The notes under the pieces: model-generated | The model's database searches: none | Seen by the model: the letters and a program-made list of their open reading frames with translations, nothing else | What the model was told of the DNA's origin: nothing | Assembly: GCF_013373865.1 (NCBI RefSeq) | Contig: NC_050470.1 | Coordinates: forward strand, 8,850,373-8,914,372 | Length of the DNA stretch: 64,000 nt | DNA from: Monomorium pharaonis | Taxonomy: Eukaryota > Arthropoda > Insecta > Hymenoptera > Formicidae | Direction: 5' to 3' | Made by a program: the position numbers and the translations under genes | Shown here: positions 1 to 12,485 of the stretch, piece by piece | How positions within the stretch are numbered: the stretch's first letter is position 1 | Layout of the letters: each line of letters opens with the position of its first letter

Positions 1-1286
1 ATATAATTCTCTGAAATTTCTTCTTATCGTCCGCAGCTACTATTTTTATAGTAATTTTTAATATAAAATTTTCTCCACGTACTTTTTTGCTGTAAACTAA
101 TGTTATCTTGCGACGCAGATTCGCAATTTATCGCGGTCAAACCAATTTGCTAAATATATATCGCGATGGAAATTACGTGAGACACGTGAGGGTTAAAACT
201 CGACGTGTAAATATCGCGCCGCCGATAAATAATATAGTCTACGTGCGCGTCGAAATTACAGCGAAATACGACCGAAGGGCGGCCGACCGGTGGAAAGGGG
301 AGGGTAGGGGGGGATGCGATTCGAGCGTCTCACTTCATAATTTCAATCACGAAAACGACATCGAGGAATTATCCGCGGCCCATCGGCCGACACGTAAGTA
401 CGACAGGTATATAAAGATATAAGTGCAACTCACTTCCAGCCGCGCGAACTGCAATTCGATGCACTCTGAACGTATAATCAGGTATGCAAATGCCGGATGC
501 ATGGGTATATGTGTGTGCGCGCGCACGTCGGCGTGTCCAAATAACGCGTAGCTGTCAATATCGGCAGGCAGCTTTTGCGCGCGCGGTCCACGAGCAATTC
601 GCAACATCGAAAGAGTAACGCGGCTGCACTTTGGAACATTGTTTTTTCTTTCGGCGTTACGCACCGCGATCGCAAATGGTCAGAGATACCTCGATCAAGC
701 GTTTCCAAAATCGTTTACGTTTACGTAGAACTAGATAAAACTCTTGTAACATAAATTTCTAATTTACTTGGATACATAGGATTGTTTGAATTGACAACGA
801 GAGTTACAAATTTTATTATTCATTACGCGACGTCAAATCGTACCATTACGCTCTACGGCTTTACAATTACAACATTTAGTTCCGTAACAACGCTCGCAAT
901 CGAGCGCCTAATGCACGGGGGCCTCGACGGTGCTCCGCGCGTTTCCGCGCGTCTCGCGTGGGTAATTTGCAACATCGTTACCACCAGCATCTCTCAGGAA
1001 GTTTCTCGTAATTCTGCAACGCGCAGTGTACGAGAGCTCTGCGGCGGCGTTTCCAGGGCTGGCGCAACACTCGGCCGCGCGAGCCGCCGCTTTATTACCG
1101 CCCCGAGCTAAACCTACCGCGGATTTAAACACCGTCACACCGGCAGCTAATCTTCTCTCAGCGACAGCTCGCTTTCGCTAAAATGAGAGCCGACAGTTTC
1201 GCACTTGGCGCAACCCGGAATCTTACTTCTCGACAGCGCAATAAAGGCCTAAGTCCTAAATCTTACATTGTTAATTTACTTGTGTC
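1..1286. other. No gene seen; mixed-composition DNA
   Basis: Open frames here are short and overlap on both strands, for example 108-422 plus and 347-664 minus. None shows a recognisable domain. No RNA gene, long repeat or clear regulatory site was found. The block ends at the direct repeat flanking the first family A element. Confidence 0.6.
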
Positions 1287-1294
1287 GTCATAAA

Positions 1295-1567
1295 GGCACC
1301 GGTCATATTTTACACAGAATAATTGTGCACAATCAGAATATTGTACGCGAAAAAATTATACGTGGAAAAACTGTACATAAGAATTAAAAATTGCACGCGG
1401 GATATAGCGGATAGTTTTTCTACGCATAAATATCCGTGTGCAATTCTTAATTCAAGGTTAATTCTTATGCACCGTTTCTCCGCGTACAATTTTTTTGTGC
1501 ACAATGTATTTGTGTAGAATATTCCGATCGTGTATTATTTATTTTGTGTAGAATAATGATCAGCGCG
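1295..1567. mobile_element. Family A palindromic MITE, copy A1
   Basis: This 273-bp non-coding element is largely an inverted repeat. The same blocks appear in both arms: a GTGGAAAAACTG-type block, an AAGAATTAAAAATTGCAC-type block, and terminal GATCAT..TTCTACACA. Both arms contain a second copy of the GATCAGAATATTC / ACACAAA motif about 34 bp further in. It is flanked by a perfect 8-bp direct repeat, GTCATAAA, at 1287-1294 and 1568-1575, read as a target-site duplication. An 8-bp duplication is typical of hAT transposons, so a hAT-like origin is inferred. There is no transposase, so it would depend on an element elsewhere. A second copy with the same arm structure lies at 54,284-54,537. The two open frames here, one per strand, simply reflect the palindrome. 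Confidence 0.85.
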
Positions 1568-1575
1568 GTCATAAA

Positions 1576-4097
1576 ACATTTGATCGTCGTTGATTATCAT
1601 TGCTCTCACCGCGGTCGATCGCGAATTATTCTTATATATCCGATGTACAATTTTATTCTTCCACGCAAGTGTATAACTTGCACGTTCGGCGTGTCGTCAT
1701 TTAGCATCGTGCATTTAACCCCCGGCAACGTTTAATTCTCCCTTCGCTTTCTACGGACCGGTTGCGGCTGGTCTAAGCTAATAACTCCCATCATCCGGAA
1801 GAAGCCGCACTCGACTGGTTCGATCTCTTAAAGTGACGCTACCCCTATCGAGACAGCGGGAACAGGGTTGGTCCACGTCCGATGGAAGCCACGTTTCGAT
1901 ACACGTATACACGAAGACAGGAGATAGATAGAGAGAGAAAGGGGGAGGGAGGAGGGGGGGGGGGCGAACGACAGATCTGTCAGGAGAGCATAAATCAATG
2001 GATGGCTCCTGGATTACCCCGGGAGAGAGCGTGTTGCGTTTCCACGGACAGATAGAGCCGATGTGCTTTATTATGCTGGACACAATTGCGTGTTGCCTAA
2101 GCCACGTGACCGGCAACTTCCGGCCGACGCTTGGGTTCCGCTTCATGATATCCTCGTGCGCGCACGTCTCCCCTGGTCGGTTCGACCATTCCTCCCCTTT
2201 CCCCCCGAGGTTCTGCTTCTTTTCCTCCCGTAGCGTTGACGGTGCGATCGGTGACAATAATCATCGCGTGTCAGTCGCCCCGCAACGGCAATCGTGACGT
2301 TTACGAACCTTGACTATAACTCACGAACTCATGAAACCCGTATACGGTTTAAGTATAAAGAGATAAACGAAGAGATATAAACACAGGGAAAATTAATCGT
2401 TATATCACTAATTGAAATATCAGATCCTCGAGGGTTATCATCTTCCAGCGTAGAATTCCCATGATACCTTGTCGGTTACCTCGAGCATTGTCCGTAACTT
2501 GAACAATGGTGCTAGAGCCGCGTGTGCTTTTTTCAGGGCACGCGGGCGAGCAGCGTACGTAGGCGAGCAAAAAAGAAATTTCGCGTAATAAAGAGATCCG
2601 AGGGAGTATGGTGTGCCGAATCGATTGGTCACGGTGTTCTCATGTTAATGCCGCGACGGTTCTGCTTCGGTTTTCCATTGGCGCACGTTGGGGGAGCCGC
2701 TTCGGGTCGCCCAGCACCAGCGTGGCGAATTCTCGGGTTTATCGTCGGGGTGTGTAGCCACTGTGACCACTAAAACCGACGTCTGAAACCCGGGGCGGGA
2801 ACGAAGACGCCGCACGAGAGACGCCGTAGGGGGAGGTGGCGGAAGATCCGCTCTCTCGCGCCATGGGAATCATAAAACGTCCCGCGTAGATAAGCTCAAC
2901 TAACGATCGATTACACCTGATAGGCGCCCATTCCATCCTATCCAATTATATTTTATTTTGCGTAGGCGTTGGTTATACGGCGTACGGATCTACATATCGA
3001 CGAGTATCGGAAACGTATTATGCTGAAGTAAGATGATAGCACGCAAATGATATACTATTAAATGATTACGCGCATCAATATGATGAGCGGCGCGGTCATT
3101 CTGATCGCGAGTACTTCGTGAAATAGCGTGGGCATATCCGCGCGACAGGAACGACTCGCGGCAGCGGCGGAATGCTTGCAAAATCCAATCTCCGTGCAAT
3201 ATATAATTATAATTAAAGGCGTATTACTAATTAGGGATATTATCCTTGTGCGTCGCTTGTTACATTACCGCGCCGGTACGTTGCTGCGAAGACGGGGAAT
3301 GTGCGACGAATTAGCGCGATTAAATTAAAAATTACACAGGATGCACCATAATTGCAGCAAATCTCTTTTTAAGGCGCGCAGTTTGACCATCAATAATTAC
3401 TGTAACCCATTTCTCATTGAGATAACCGCCGCAGGTGTAACGTTCACACTAACTTCGCTTCGTACGTTTCGAATGTTCACAGCGTATATTACATATAAAT
3501 ATTCGTTCCAGTATCTCAAGAAAATTAACAAAACTGAAAATTGTAACATTGCATTCTGCGAGAGTTTTTACCATCGGCAAGAAATCGAAACGTGTGAAAG
3601 AATTGTGCCAAACTTTTGTCAGCTAAATTAAGAGCCAAAAATCAATTATCTTTATCTCGTGTCCCTTATCAAAAACCAAAAGAGCTTTGTTAAGAGCGGA
3701 AATGAATTTAATTCCCGCACGTGTGTTCGCATTTCCGCGACTGCGAACGAGAGAGGCATTCCTCCCCGCGTTGCCGCCGGCCGCGAAGGCCAGCGAGAGG
3801 AAGAGTCTCGACTTCGCGGCTTCCATCTGCTCGATTCGAGATCTCGAGAATGCTGAGAGATCCGGCGTCGTATCCCGCGGTGGCCCGACTCCGGCACGGT
3901 GGTCCAGGTCAACAAATCATAATCGTGCCCGCGACCGGGGAAAGGTCTGAATGCCTACGCGAGGTTCGGCGCTGTTCGCGGCGAGCAAACGTGGTCAAAA
4001 GCGTTTGCGAGCGCGAGGGAACGAGACGTCGGGGCGTCGCGCGGCGTCGAGCCCCGCTGCGAGATCACCGAGGTCCGCTGCAAGCGCGAAGAGATGG
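1576..4097. other. No gene seen; GC-richer DNA
   Basis: Several open frames overlap on opposite strands (1778-2257 minus against 1998-2297 plus; 3623-3950 in four frames). This fits low stop-codon density rather than coding. No domain was recognised. A homopurine and G-run stretch lies at 1922-1964. Nothing else stands out. Confidence 0.55.
1922..1964 (+). repeat. Homopurine tract ending in an 11-G run
   Basis: GATA and GA units run into GGGAGGGAGGA and then 11 consecutive G at 1954-1964. The four closely spaced G-runs could form a G-quadruplex on the plus strand. That is a structural inference only. Confidence 0.7.
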
Positions 4098-4121
4098 GAG
4101 AGAGAGAGAGAGAGAGAGAGA
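4098..4121. repeat. (GA)12 microsatellite
   Basis: Perfect GA dinucleotide run inside a purine-rich, coding-like but low-complexity stretch. Confidence 0.9.
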
Positions 4122-4714
4122 CAGAGGAGAGCGACGGGACCAGGGGGAGAAGGTATGGGTGATGGTCATGAGCGAGAACAAGAGCAAGAACAAGAAAGGC
4201 AGGTAGAACGTACGACGGGTAACGTGGCGCACGGAGCGTTTGGGGCCCACGGTCTGTCGCGCCGCGACAAGGTGGTCCGCGGGCCCAATGGACCTTGACT
4301 TACGAACGTCGGGGCCCCGCACCGGATACCCTCGATTTATGAAGCACGAATTAAATACTGCGGTTCTAGGGCTGCGGCGATGGCGATCGCTACGGCAGGT
4401 CCTAGCTGCGGGGCTCGCGGCGGCGTGTCCTAGGAACATAGCTCCCCCAGCGGTTAAGCTAATAATCATTTCAATTTACAAGTGGATTATTTGACTGGAA
4501 ATTAGCTTATGCAATCGGAATTACTATCTGAACGTTCGGTCGTAGCGCATCACAACCGTTCACCCATTATCCCTATCAGGATATTCGACCATCTGCCGCG
4601 CTCCAGGGCACCACGGTATCAGTCGGTGGCGCGTAGCATCTCTAACCAGCCGTAACGATATGCATTTTGAAAATCCGGAAGATCGATGAAAAGAGTCGTG
4701 TGTGAGTACACTGT

Positions 4715-4728
4715 TGCGCGCGCGCGCG
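4715..4728. repeat. (GC)7 tract
   Basis: Perfect alternating GC, one of six such tracts in the window. Alternating CG is the classic Z-DNA-prone sequence. Confidence 0.85.
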
Positions 4729-5007
4729 TAAAAGATGCCCCGAAGGTCGGCGGGCAGCTGGCCCCCACGATGGAAACGGGAGGACCTCCTCATTAGCCAT
4801 GCATGCGCCTAAAACCAATTCTAGTTCTCTCCGCTGTTTCGTGTGTGAGGGCTAACGAGACGTCTATATTATTATACCACGGCTCCAAATGGAGAGGGAG
4901 AGAAAGAGAGAAAGGAAGTGAGCCAGGCGCGCAACGCGTCGGGGCCCTCGCTCGAAAACCGAATAGGGTGGGTTACGTCGGATATTAGCCGCGGGGGCCC
5001 CTCTCTC

Positions 5008-5035
5008 TCTCCCGTGAGGGGCCCCTCACGGGAGA
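5008..5035. repeat. 28-bp perfect GC-rich palindrome
   Basis: The half-site TCTCCCGTGAGGGG is followed directly by its exact reverse complement, with no spacer. It could extrude as a cruciform or bind a dimeric protein. It lies 140 bp before the (CT)26 tract. No known site of this sequence is recognised. Confidence 0.9.
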
Positions 5036-5170
5036 TAAAGACGAGGAGAGCCACTCGGAGCTGCGGACCACCGTGAAAGAAGGGAGTACTCTCGGCCGGC
5101 AGCTCCTCCTCATCCTTCTTCTCTCGTGCTTCTTCCCTCTCTCCCTTTCCCTCTCGCCTTGTCCCTTTCT

Positions 5171-5174
<4 letters not shown>

Positions 5175-5226
<52 letters not shown>
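5175..5226. repeat. (CT)26 microsatellite
   Basis: Perfect 52-bp CT run. In insects (GA/CT)n can be bound by GAGA-factor-type proteins, but most such runs in this window are probably neutral microsatellites. Confidence 0.95.
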
Positions 5227-5228
<2 letters not shown>

Positions 5229-8200
5229 CTTCTATCCCGCGTGGTGGCTTTTCTTGCCCTTCGAGAGGCCCCGGACCGCCAATAACCGCAAACACGTAAT
5301 TCCCTACAGCACCTACCATACGCATTACGTCGGTTATTTGCCCCCTAACCAGGTGGAATTTATTGCGGGGAAATGTCAGTTCCGTGGCGCGGCCGCTCGC
5401 CACCCTGTGCGATCAACCGGCGCGGCTGCACGTTGCACGCTGCTGCACGTTCAGGTTGTGCGCCCCGATCGTTAGATCCTCACTGCTACGGAAAACGGCT
5501 GCTGACCCGGCGACGTCGCGGGGACCCACGGTCGGTCCCACGGAATTTCACGCAAATCCGTCGCCAATAAAGTTCCAAGAGTCACACATCGTTCTATGCA
5601 AATCGGCTCGAAACGATGAAGAGATTCGTATGCGGGAGACCGGGCAGAACGCCTTGCTTGTTTGCGACGCCCTGGAATAAAAAGCCGGCGATGAAAAAGA
5701 AGCAACCGACCTACTCCGCTCGGTTGACTTAATTGAGAAAGTCGCGCGGGCAACTTCGCGCTAAGGATGTATTCCCGTCCCGCGCGTTTCATCACGGCGG
5801 TCTCGACCGCGGCCCGCAGTTGCGCGAGATTAATGAACGACAAGGGAACTAATGAAGCGATAATTCTCGTTCGCGGCAAAAACGCGACCGTCCCGAAATC
5901 TGAATGTTCGACTCGTCGCCATCGACGATCTCGGCGTGGTGGACCCCGCGGAGAAAAACTTGGGACGCTATCGGCGCATTAACATCTCGATCGCGCGCAA
6001 CTTTCGGAACGACGGCGATGTTCCGGGAATCCGTGATAGGCGCAATCCGTGAGTTTGGCTCGCCGATGGCTTTTTGCCATATAGAAAAACAGGTTTCAAT
6101 CCGGTGGACGGAAGGTGGCGTCATTCGTCGCGATTGCACCTGCACGGCAGGTGCTCGGCTAGGCTGCTCACGAGCTACTCACGACGATTATTAAGCGTCT
6201 AATCGCTAATCTCTGAGATTATCCTCGAAATGCCGGACTGATGATCTCCCGATGCGATTACCATAGCAACGATCAATTTTCGTGTCGCGTGACGTTGTCG
6301 ACACCATAACATCAATCGTCGCTCTTTCTCGGAGCGTAATTTATGTTTTTTTCCCCCCTTCCATCATACGGATTCGTAATGTTACTGTAGGGATAATATT
6401 TGCGTGTTTATTGCGCGCGAAGTCTTATCCTTGTCTCCGCTAATCGTCGTCTCTGAGACTCGTCTGTAATCAGACTTTGAGTTTCCCACGATCGGCACAC
6501 AAAGGCAGAAAATCCGATCGTCATCCTTCGTGAGGAGCTGATGAGCGCGGATCACGTTCGGCAAGGAGAGAAGGCGGGAAGGAGGCAAAAAATTCTGTAA
6601 AGCTTACGTGCCCCGTCAATGGCTTTCTCTTTAATAGTTAGAAGAGCCATCCTAGTTTCTCTCGCAATCTCCATTACAACGATAACAATAAATTCGATTG
6701 ATTTATTGAAAAAGTAAAGCGACAGCGTTAGTACTGAAACACTGCCGCTGCAAGCTCAATTCTCTTAGAGGTAGAAGCAGCCGATTATTCTCGTGATCAT
6801 TGTCTTACGTTGTAACTGGTAATCTCCATTCGCGCAAGTCTTAATTGAGGCTGAATTATTTCGTCGCCATTGGTGAGAAGCAACTCGAAGACCGCGCTAA
6901 GAAAGACCCATAGCACTTTTGGTTCCGTGAGAAAGGATGGTTCTTGCTCTAGCTTACTCCACAAGGACTCTTAAGGGATGTCTCTCTTTCTCCACCCCCC
7001 TCTTTTTTTCTTTCCATTTATTTCTTTCACCTACAAATTCCTTTTACGTTCTTTTAATCCACTTCAAACCGTTACGTATCTTTCGAATCTGCGGCCGACA
7101 CTTTAAACTTCCAAGTGTCGACTTTTGTATTTTTCCTCTTTTTTACAAGTCGTTACCGTAAAAAATTCGACGCTAAATACTACCAATCACGTATCAGCCA
7201 ATTTTATAAATTGAACGCTACTAAACTAATAGAACGACGAGCTTTCAACGGATTTTCATTCGGTTCGCACGGGATGGTTTAGCTGGGGCACGTTTAACAG
7301 GGATATCGCTTAAATTCGCCCGGGATCAGGATGACTCTGCATTATCGCTGATTCCAAGCCAGCCACGGGATTTCCATGTCCGGACTTGGAACCCACCACC
7401 GCCATCAGCATCGGGACGAGACCCCACAGCTCGACTTAGCATAGATTAAAGTCGCGCATACGCTCTGCGAAGCGAGACCGCGAGCGTCTACGAGCCGGGT
7501 GAGAGGGGAGGTGCGGAGCTGGAGGAAGAAGATTGGGTTAGATAAAAATCGAGTCGATCCACGAGGTCTCCTCTCCACCTTTACGAGGTAAGGCACTAGG
7601 AGGAAACCTGCATCGCCACGCGGGTGAAGGGGGGAGGGGGAGATGAGATCTACTGAATACAAACTGCCGCGAATGGAAGGAATTCGAATAGCTTCGTCAT
7701 AATCTTTTATGAACTGATTGAAATTGGACGATTTATTCGGGAAACTTCGAAATCAGAATCACGGAGTCACAAATGGTTTACGTACATCCTTTTCAATTCA
7801 TTCGTTTTCACCATTTTACCCTCCCTTTTTCTCTAGATGTGCCTCTTATTTGATAAAAAGGGAAAAGATTTTTTAAAGCAACGTAACACGCTTGTTGTAA
7901 GAGCACAAACAACGTTCGAAAATTCGCAGCCAATTCCAATTCCGCCTCTACACTGTGTCCAAGTGGTACAGCAAAGTGACGTTGCGGGCGAGGTTGGCAG
8001 CGAATTTTGGCGCCCGGCCAGGTCCGTCGAGAGGATTTACGTCTATTTAATTTTATGGCGTTTGACGGTCGGTACCGGAGATAGAACCGGTCTACGAGAT
8101 AGTCGACGTTATTCGCTTACAACGAATACTTTGTTCTTCCGACGCGTCTCTTTGTACACAAATAGCTGGCCGCGGTTGACAATGGAAATATCATTATTTA

Positions 8201-8333
8201 TCCGTCTAAAGTAACTTGTGCTAATCGTTGTACGTTCAATTCTAATCGATATACAGTGCTCACAGTTTGTCGCATATAAAAATTTTTCTCATAAAAAAAC
8301 ATAATGTTGGGCACAATATTGTACCGCCCTTTT
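5227..8333. other. No gene seen; mixed DNA
   Basis: Open frames are short, overlapping and without recognisable domains (for example 5472-5879 minus, 5849-6145 minus). From about 6,200 to 8,333 the composition becomes more balanced and open frames are sparse. No repeat longer than a few units was noted. Confidence 0.55.
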
Positions 8334-8349
8334 CTAATTTGCAAATTAG
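8334..8349. promoter_or_regulatory. 16-bp palindrome resembling a POU/homeodomain site
   Basis: CTAATTTGCAAATTAG is a perfect palindrome. Its core ATTTGCAAAT contains two overlapping octamer-like half sites and its ends read TAAT, a homeodomain core. No neighbouring gene is identified, so function is speculative. Confidence 0.25.
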
Positions 8350-10218
8350 TAATTAGAGATAAAAATGTTGATGTTTTGCAATTTATAGTACTAGCAAATT
8401 TGCTTTGACGGTGATTAATTCAAAAGTTTCGCTCCGCGGTTTGTTGAGAGTATAATCGCGCAGCGCCTACGTGCTCTTCGTATATTAATCAAGCCGACTG
8501 TAATCCTAACGTGTCATCTACATCTCCTTTCGCGTGCATTTTCACTAGCAGCAGCCTTGTCATCATAATTAAGGACCGCTACGTGCACCTTAAGGTGTTA
8601 TGGATCCATGCACAATATTTATTACAAAAGTAGCTCGGCGATAACTTAAATATTCTCTATCTAATAAAGGCACGCGCAGTATATTTGGGAAAATAATTGC
8701 GTTCCACTCCGATATCAAGAGCCTATTCTTCATTTTGCCATGTTAACGGCCACTTTATAACGCCTTTCTATTATTACAGAGAACGCCAGTATCCCTTCAT
8801 TTGATCTACAATGTAACCGCTCAGAACATATTCCACCAAAAAAAAAAAAAAAAAAAAGAATTCGAAACCTTTCCATTCCAAACAAATCGACGTTTCCTAC
8901 TCTGGAGGTCTAAATGGTATCGCGTTATCGCAATCTGTACGCCGCGCCGTTCCGCGGCGAGATACGCAAGAAGCGCTTAGCTCATCTCGCCAGGTGTCAC
9001 GCCGACGCGTATTCTCGAACCATCGCGCGCTCACTTCGCGCACGAGAGCCACCGCGGAGAGACATCCCGGCTAATTGCGGCATCGCTCACCGAGCTTATA
9101 TCATATCCTTTCTGCGTACCGCCGCGCCGTCCGCTTATCGCGCCGCGCGGGATCCTCTCCTGGCTGCTATACAGCACGACCGGGATAGTACGTGGTATGT
9201 GGTACCAAGAAGCGCGTCCTTAATTCACGACGATCGCTCAACGTTGCGACTCGCCGTTGAAATAATAAATAACGCGCGTACGCCGCGTGACGCAAAAGTC
9301 TCCCCTGTTTTGTTCCTGTAAGCTCATTAAAGCGTGGCTCGCGGTTACATTTCGACTTCCCGCGCACTCCCCTCAATTATTTTCTGATAGCCTCAGATAG
9401 GAGGACCGCGTCGCTTGCATGGCCGGCACACTCGCGGGATTGTCGCGCGACGGCGAAACGCAAACCTCGTTACCACCACCGAGGGGAGGGGGGAGACGTA
9501 ATGCAAAAACCTACGGAGAGGAAGATGACAGAAAATGACTTGGCGTGCTATTACCGCGAAATAGGTCTTTAGAGTTTCTTGCGTCGCCGCGGGGATAAAT
9601 TATCCAGGCGAACGCACGCGTAATGTCCACAGATGCAGAAACGGGCGAATGAAGGGAGAGAGAGAGAGCGCGGGATTCATTTTACGCGAATCGTCCCTTT
9701 CGAGAGGGCGGCGATCCTACGTCCTACGTCGGAAGATTAAAAACTTTCGCGGAGACGTGTCACGCGCTATGATCAACCCCCCGAATTTTCGGGACGGTGC
9801 GCCTGGCCGTCCAATTACTTTCGTGCCCCCCCCACCCCTCCCTCGCCCCCGCACCTCTCTCTCCTCTTTCGCTCTCTCATGTTTTTCTTTTCCTTGCTGC
9901 GCGACTCACCTAGCCGCCTTCTTTACCAGGATCGTAGCGAGCAACCCGACCAAAGAGCCCTGACGTCTTCCTCCGCGGGGTGTAATAAAAAGAAACCACC
10001 CACTGCGCGCTCAGCGTCGAAATGTACGCCGATGCAATGCGCACACGCGTGAGTGATATACGCGGTGCGCGCGCGTGTATGCACGGGAGTATCGCCAAGA
10101 TTACTGCCGAGGCCGGGGAACCACCCTCCGGACAAGTAACGAAATTAAATTCAAATATAATCAAATAAAATTTAAAATTTAAATCCTCCTCGCCCGCGCG
10201 TTGGATACGTATATATAT
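8350..10218. other. No gene seen
   Basis: Includes a 20-A run at about 8838-8857 and a GC-rich stretch from 8,900 to 9,400 with an open frame of 135 codons (8914-9321 plus). No domain is recognised and an antisense frame (9167-9376) is also open. An A-run can mark the tail of a retroposed sequence, but no upstream retroposon body is recognisable. Confidence 0.5.
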
Positions 10219-10252
10219 CTTCTTCTTCTTCTTTCTGTCTCTCTCTCTCTCT
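10219..10252. repeat. (CTT)n then (CT)n compound microsatellite
   Basis: Four to five CTT units are followed by about seven CT units within a longer pyrimidine tract. Confidence 0.85.
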
Positions 10253-11460
10253 TTTTCTCTTTCTGCTCCACACAAAATTTAGTGGCTGCTACGCTGCATC
10301 CGTATTCCTCCTTTTCTCTTTCTCGCCGGTCTCCTCCCCTGCGGGAACCACCCCCTGAATTCAAACCGAGATTTAACGGGTCAAACCGCGGGGGTTGATC
10401 CGCGACGAGAGTCGAGGAAACGGCGCTGCAACGAGGAAGGGTGGCTGATTGAGAACATTGTTTTGTTTGTTCGGCCGACGCCGCGCTCCGCGACGCGACA
10501 AGGATGAAAAGGGGATGAAAAAGATAGATGCGTTTCACACTGGCGCTGTAACTCATTGCTCATCGTTCTTTACGGCGGCTCTTGAGGCTCCGGTTTAATC
10601 GGTAATCGTTCTAATGGAATCGCCACCTCAAAGTTTCACGGCGGAAATTTTTGCGTTCAAATTAATTAACACGGAGCTCACTCGTAAACTATAAGTAAAC
10701 ACCTATAACGTGTGTTCAAATCCATTTCCAAAAGCGAATAATAATGAAAAAGTGTAAAACGGAAAGAACAAAGATAAAAAAATACACCGTGGCGGAAAAT
10801 TAAACTTAAGAACTGTTTAACGAAAATTCGTTAAAAGAGAATTCATCAGAGAATTCATTAAAAGTGAATTTTTTCTGTCGCATCTCATGTTCAATAAGTG
10901 CGTCTGAACGAACATCTAAAATGTTATACAGCGTTACGCTATTTAAAACAGAAATTTTTAGGACGATCTTCCTTAACAATCGCCAAAAGTGTTATTACAA
11001 TTCGTTTCCTTACTTACCGTGTTAAGCAATTCGCGTTTTACGCTCCCCGGGCGATTTGTTTCCCATAAAGCGGAAGGGAGAGAAGCGAAACACGATACCG
11101 TTTCCTAAGTTCCGTCCGACGCGGAGCAAGCGAATCAATTAGTCGCTCCCGTCGTGTCGGAGTGTCCGATCGATCGAAAGATTCTCATCTAGGATGCGTC
11201 TCGTTCCTCTACATGTCCGCCCCTGGCGGTGACGACTATTCCGGTACGGGGTAGCTCGGCTGTGTATACCGCCGTCGCCGCGCCGTTGGTTGGGGGAGGG
11301 TGTCATTCTGTGTCAACCACAGCGCCCTCTGACGATGACACCGCGGAACGCGAAAGGGGATGAAACTGGCTGCGTATAACTCGAGCTGGCCTCGGCAACC
11401 GAGCTAGTTGCGGGGTTTACTTTACCCGTACACTCCTCCGTTCTCCTTTATACGTCGCGT
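10253..11460. other. No gene seen
   Basis: The stretch is pyrimidine-rich at its start, then balanced. Short overlapping open frames only, no domain, no element boundaries seen. Confidence 0.55.
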
Positions 11461-11488
11461 GCGTGTGTGTGTGTGCGCGCGCGCGCTC
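11461..11488. repeat. (GT)n/(GC)n alternating tract
   Basis: GT repeats pass into GC repeats, giving about 27 bp of alternating purine and pyrimidine. It is roughly 30 bp upstream of the (CA)45 run, whose sequence is complementary to its GT part. Confidence 0.85.
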
Positions 11489-11517
11489 GTTTGTGAGTGC
11501 CTATGTGTACTTCAGCA

Positions 11518-11518
<1 letters not shown>

Positions 11519-11608
<90 letters not shown>
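11519..11608. repeat. (CA)45 microsatellite
   Basis: This 90-bp perfect CA run is the longest simple repeat in the window. Repeats of this length are usually highly polymorphic. The His/Thr-repeat and Cys/Val-repeat open frames over it are artefacts of the repeat. Confidence 0.97.
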
Positions 11609-11613
<5 letters not shown>

Positions 11614-12447
11614 GCACATACCAAAATGAAAACACACATACGCGCGCGGCGATGTGAGAGAGAGACGCGCCTAAAGCCTCCACCACCGAGTCGTCGGGCT
11701 CAAAGCGAGGGGGTTGGTTGGTCTTATTTGGAGACAAAGTGGATCGGATTAGAGATACAGATTTCAATTTGTTTGCCCCTTTCGACCCGCGCGCGCAGAC
11801 ACACTCCTCCCTCAGAAGCGAAAAGTTATCGGGTATATATTCGGGTCTCGGCTTCCACCGGGAGGGTAAACGCACGGGATCTCTGCCCCGGACGGACTCA
11901 CAGAGCGAACGGACGTTTGTCGTCGGTTAAGTCACTCCGCCCCGATGTAAACGCTCGCGACAAACGCCGATAACGTATCCCTCCACCCTCCCCGGGAAAA
12001 CGCTTTTCCTCGGTGGCGGCAATAACGTTCGATCGCAGGGGCTATTTTATTTGCAGCTGTTTGCAGGAGTATTTTATTTGCGCGCGCGGTTGCTCTTTCC
12101 ATCCGCTATTCTCGTAAAGTAGTGAAGATGCTTGATTACGCTGCGTTAATTATCGTACATCAACAGCTCTCGAGCTATTTTGTTAGTATTAACGGAAAAA
12201 CGTTATTACGTGCGGGCTGATAATTTATGTCAGTTAAGGCTAAAATAGCTTCTCTAGAGTGAAATGTCTTTGCAGAAAAATTACGAGCTCATTTCTATCC
12301 GACACCGAAGAGAAAGAAAGAGAGAAAGAAAAGGGACTCGCCTCACTTTTTTTGCAGCTTTGGATTACAGTGTTGATTTTGTGAATTTTTAATCGTATGT
12401 TTGTTACACGATAACGCATGAAGTAAGAAAGGGAAAATGGAAAAGGG

Positions 12448-12485
<38 letters not shown>

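Noticed and set aside
11408..11973. Frames coding poly-His/Thr or poly-Cys/Val
   Set aside because: Produced entirely by the (CA)45 microsatellite.
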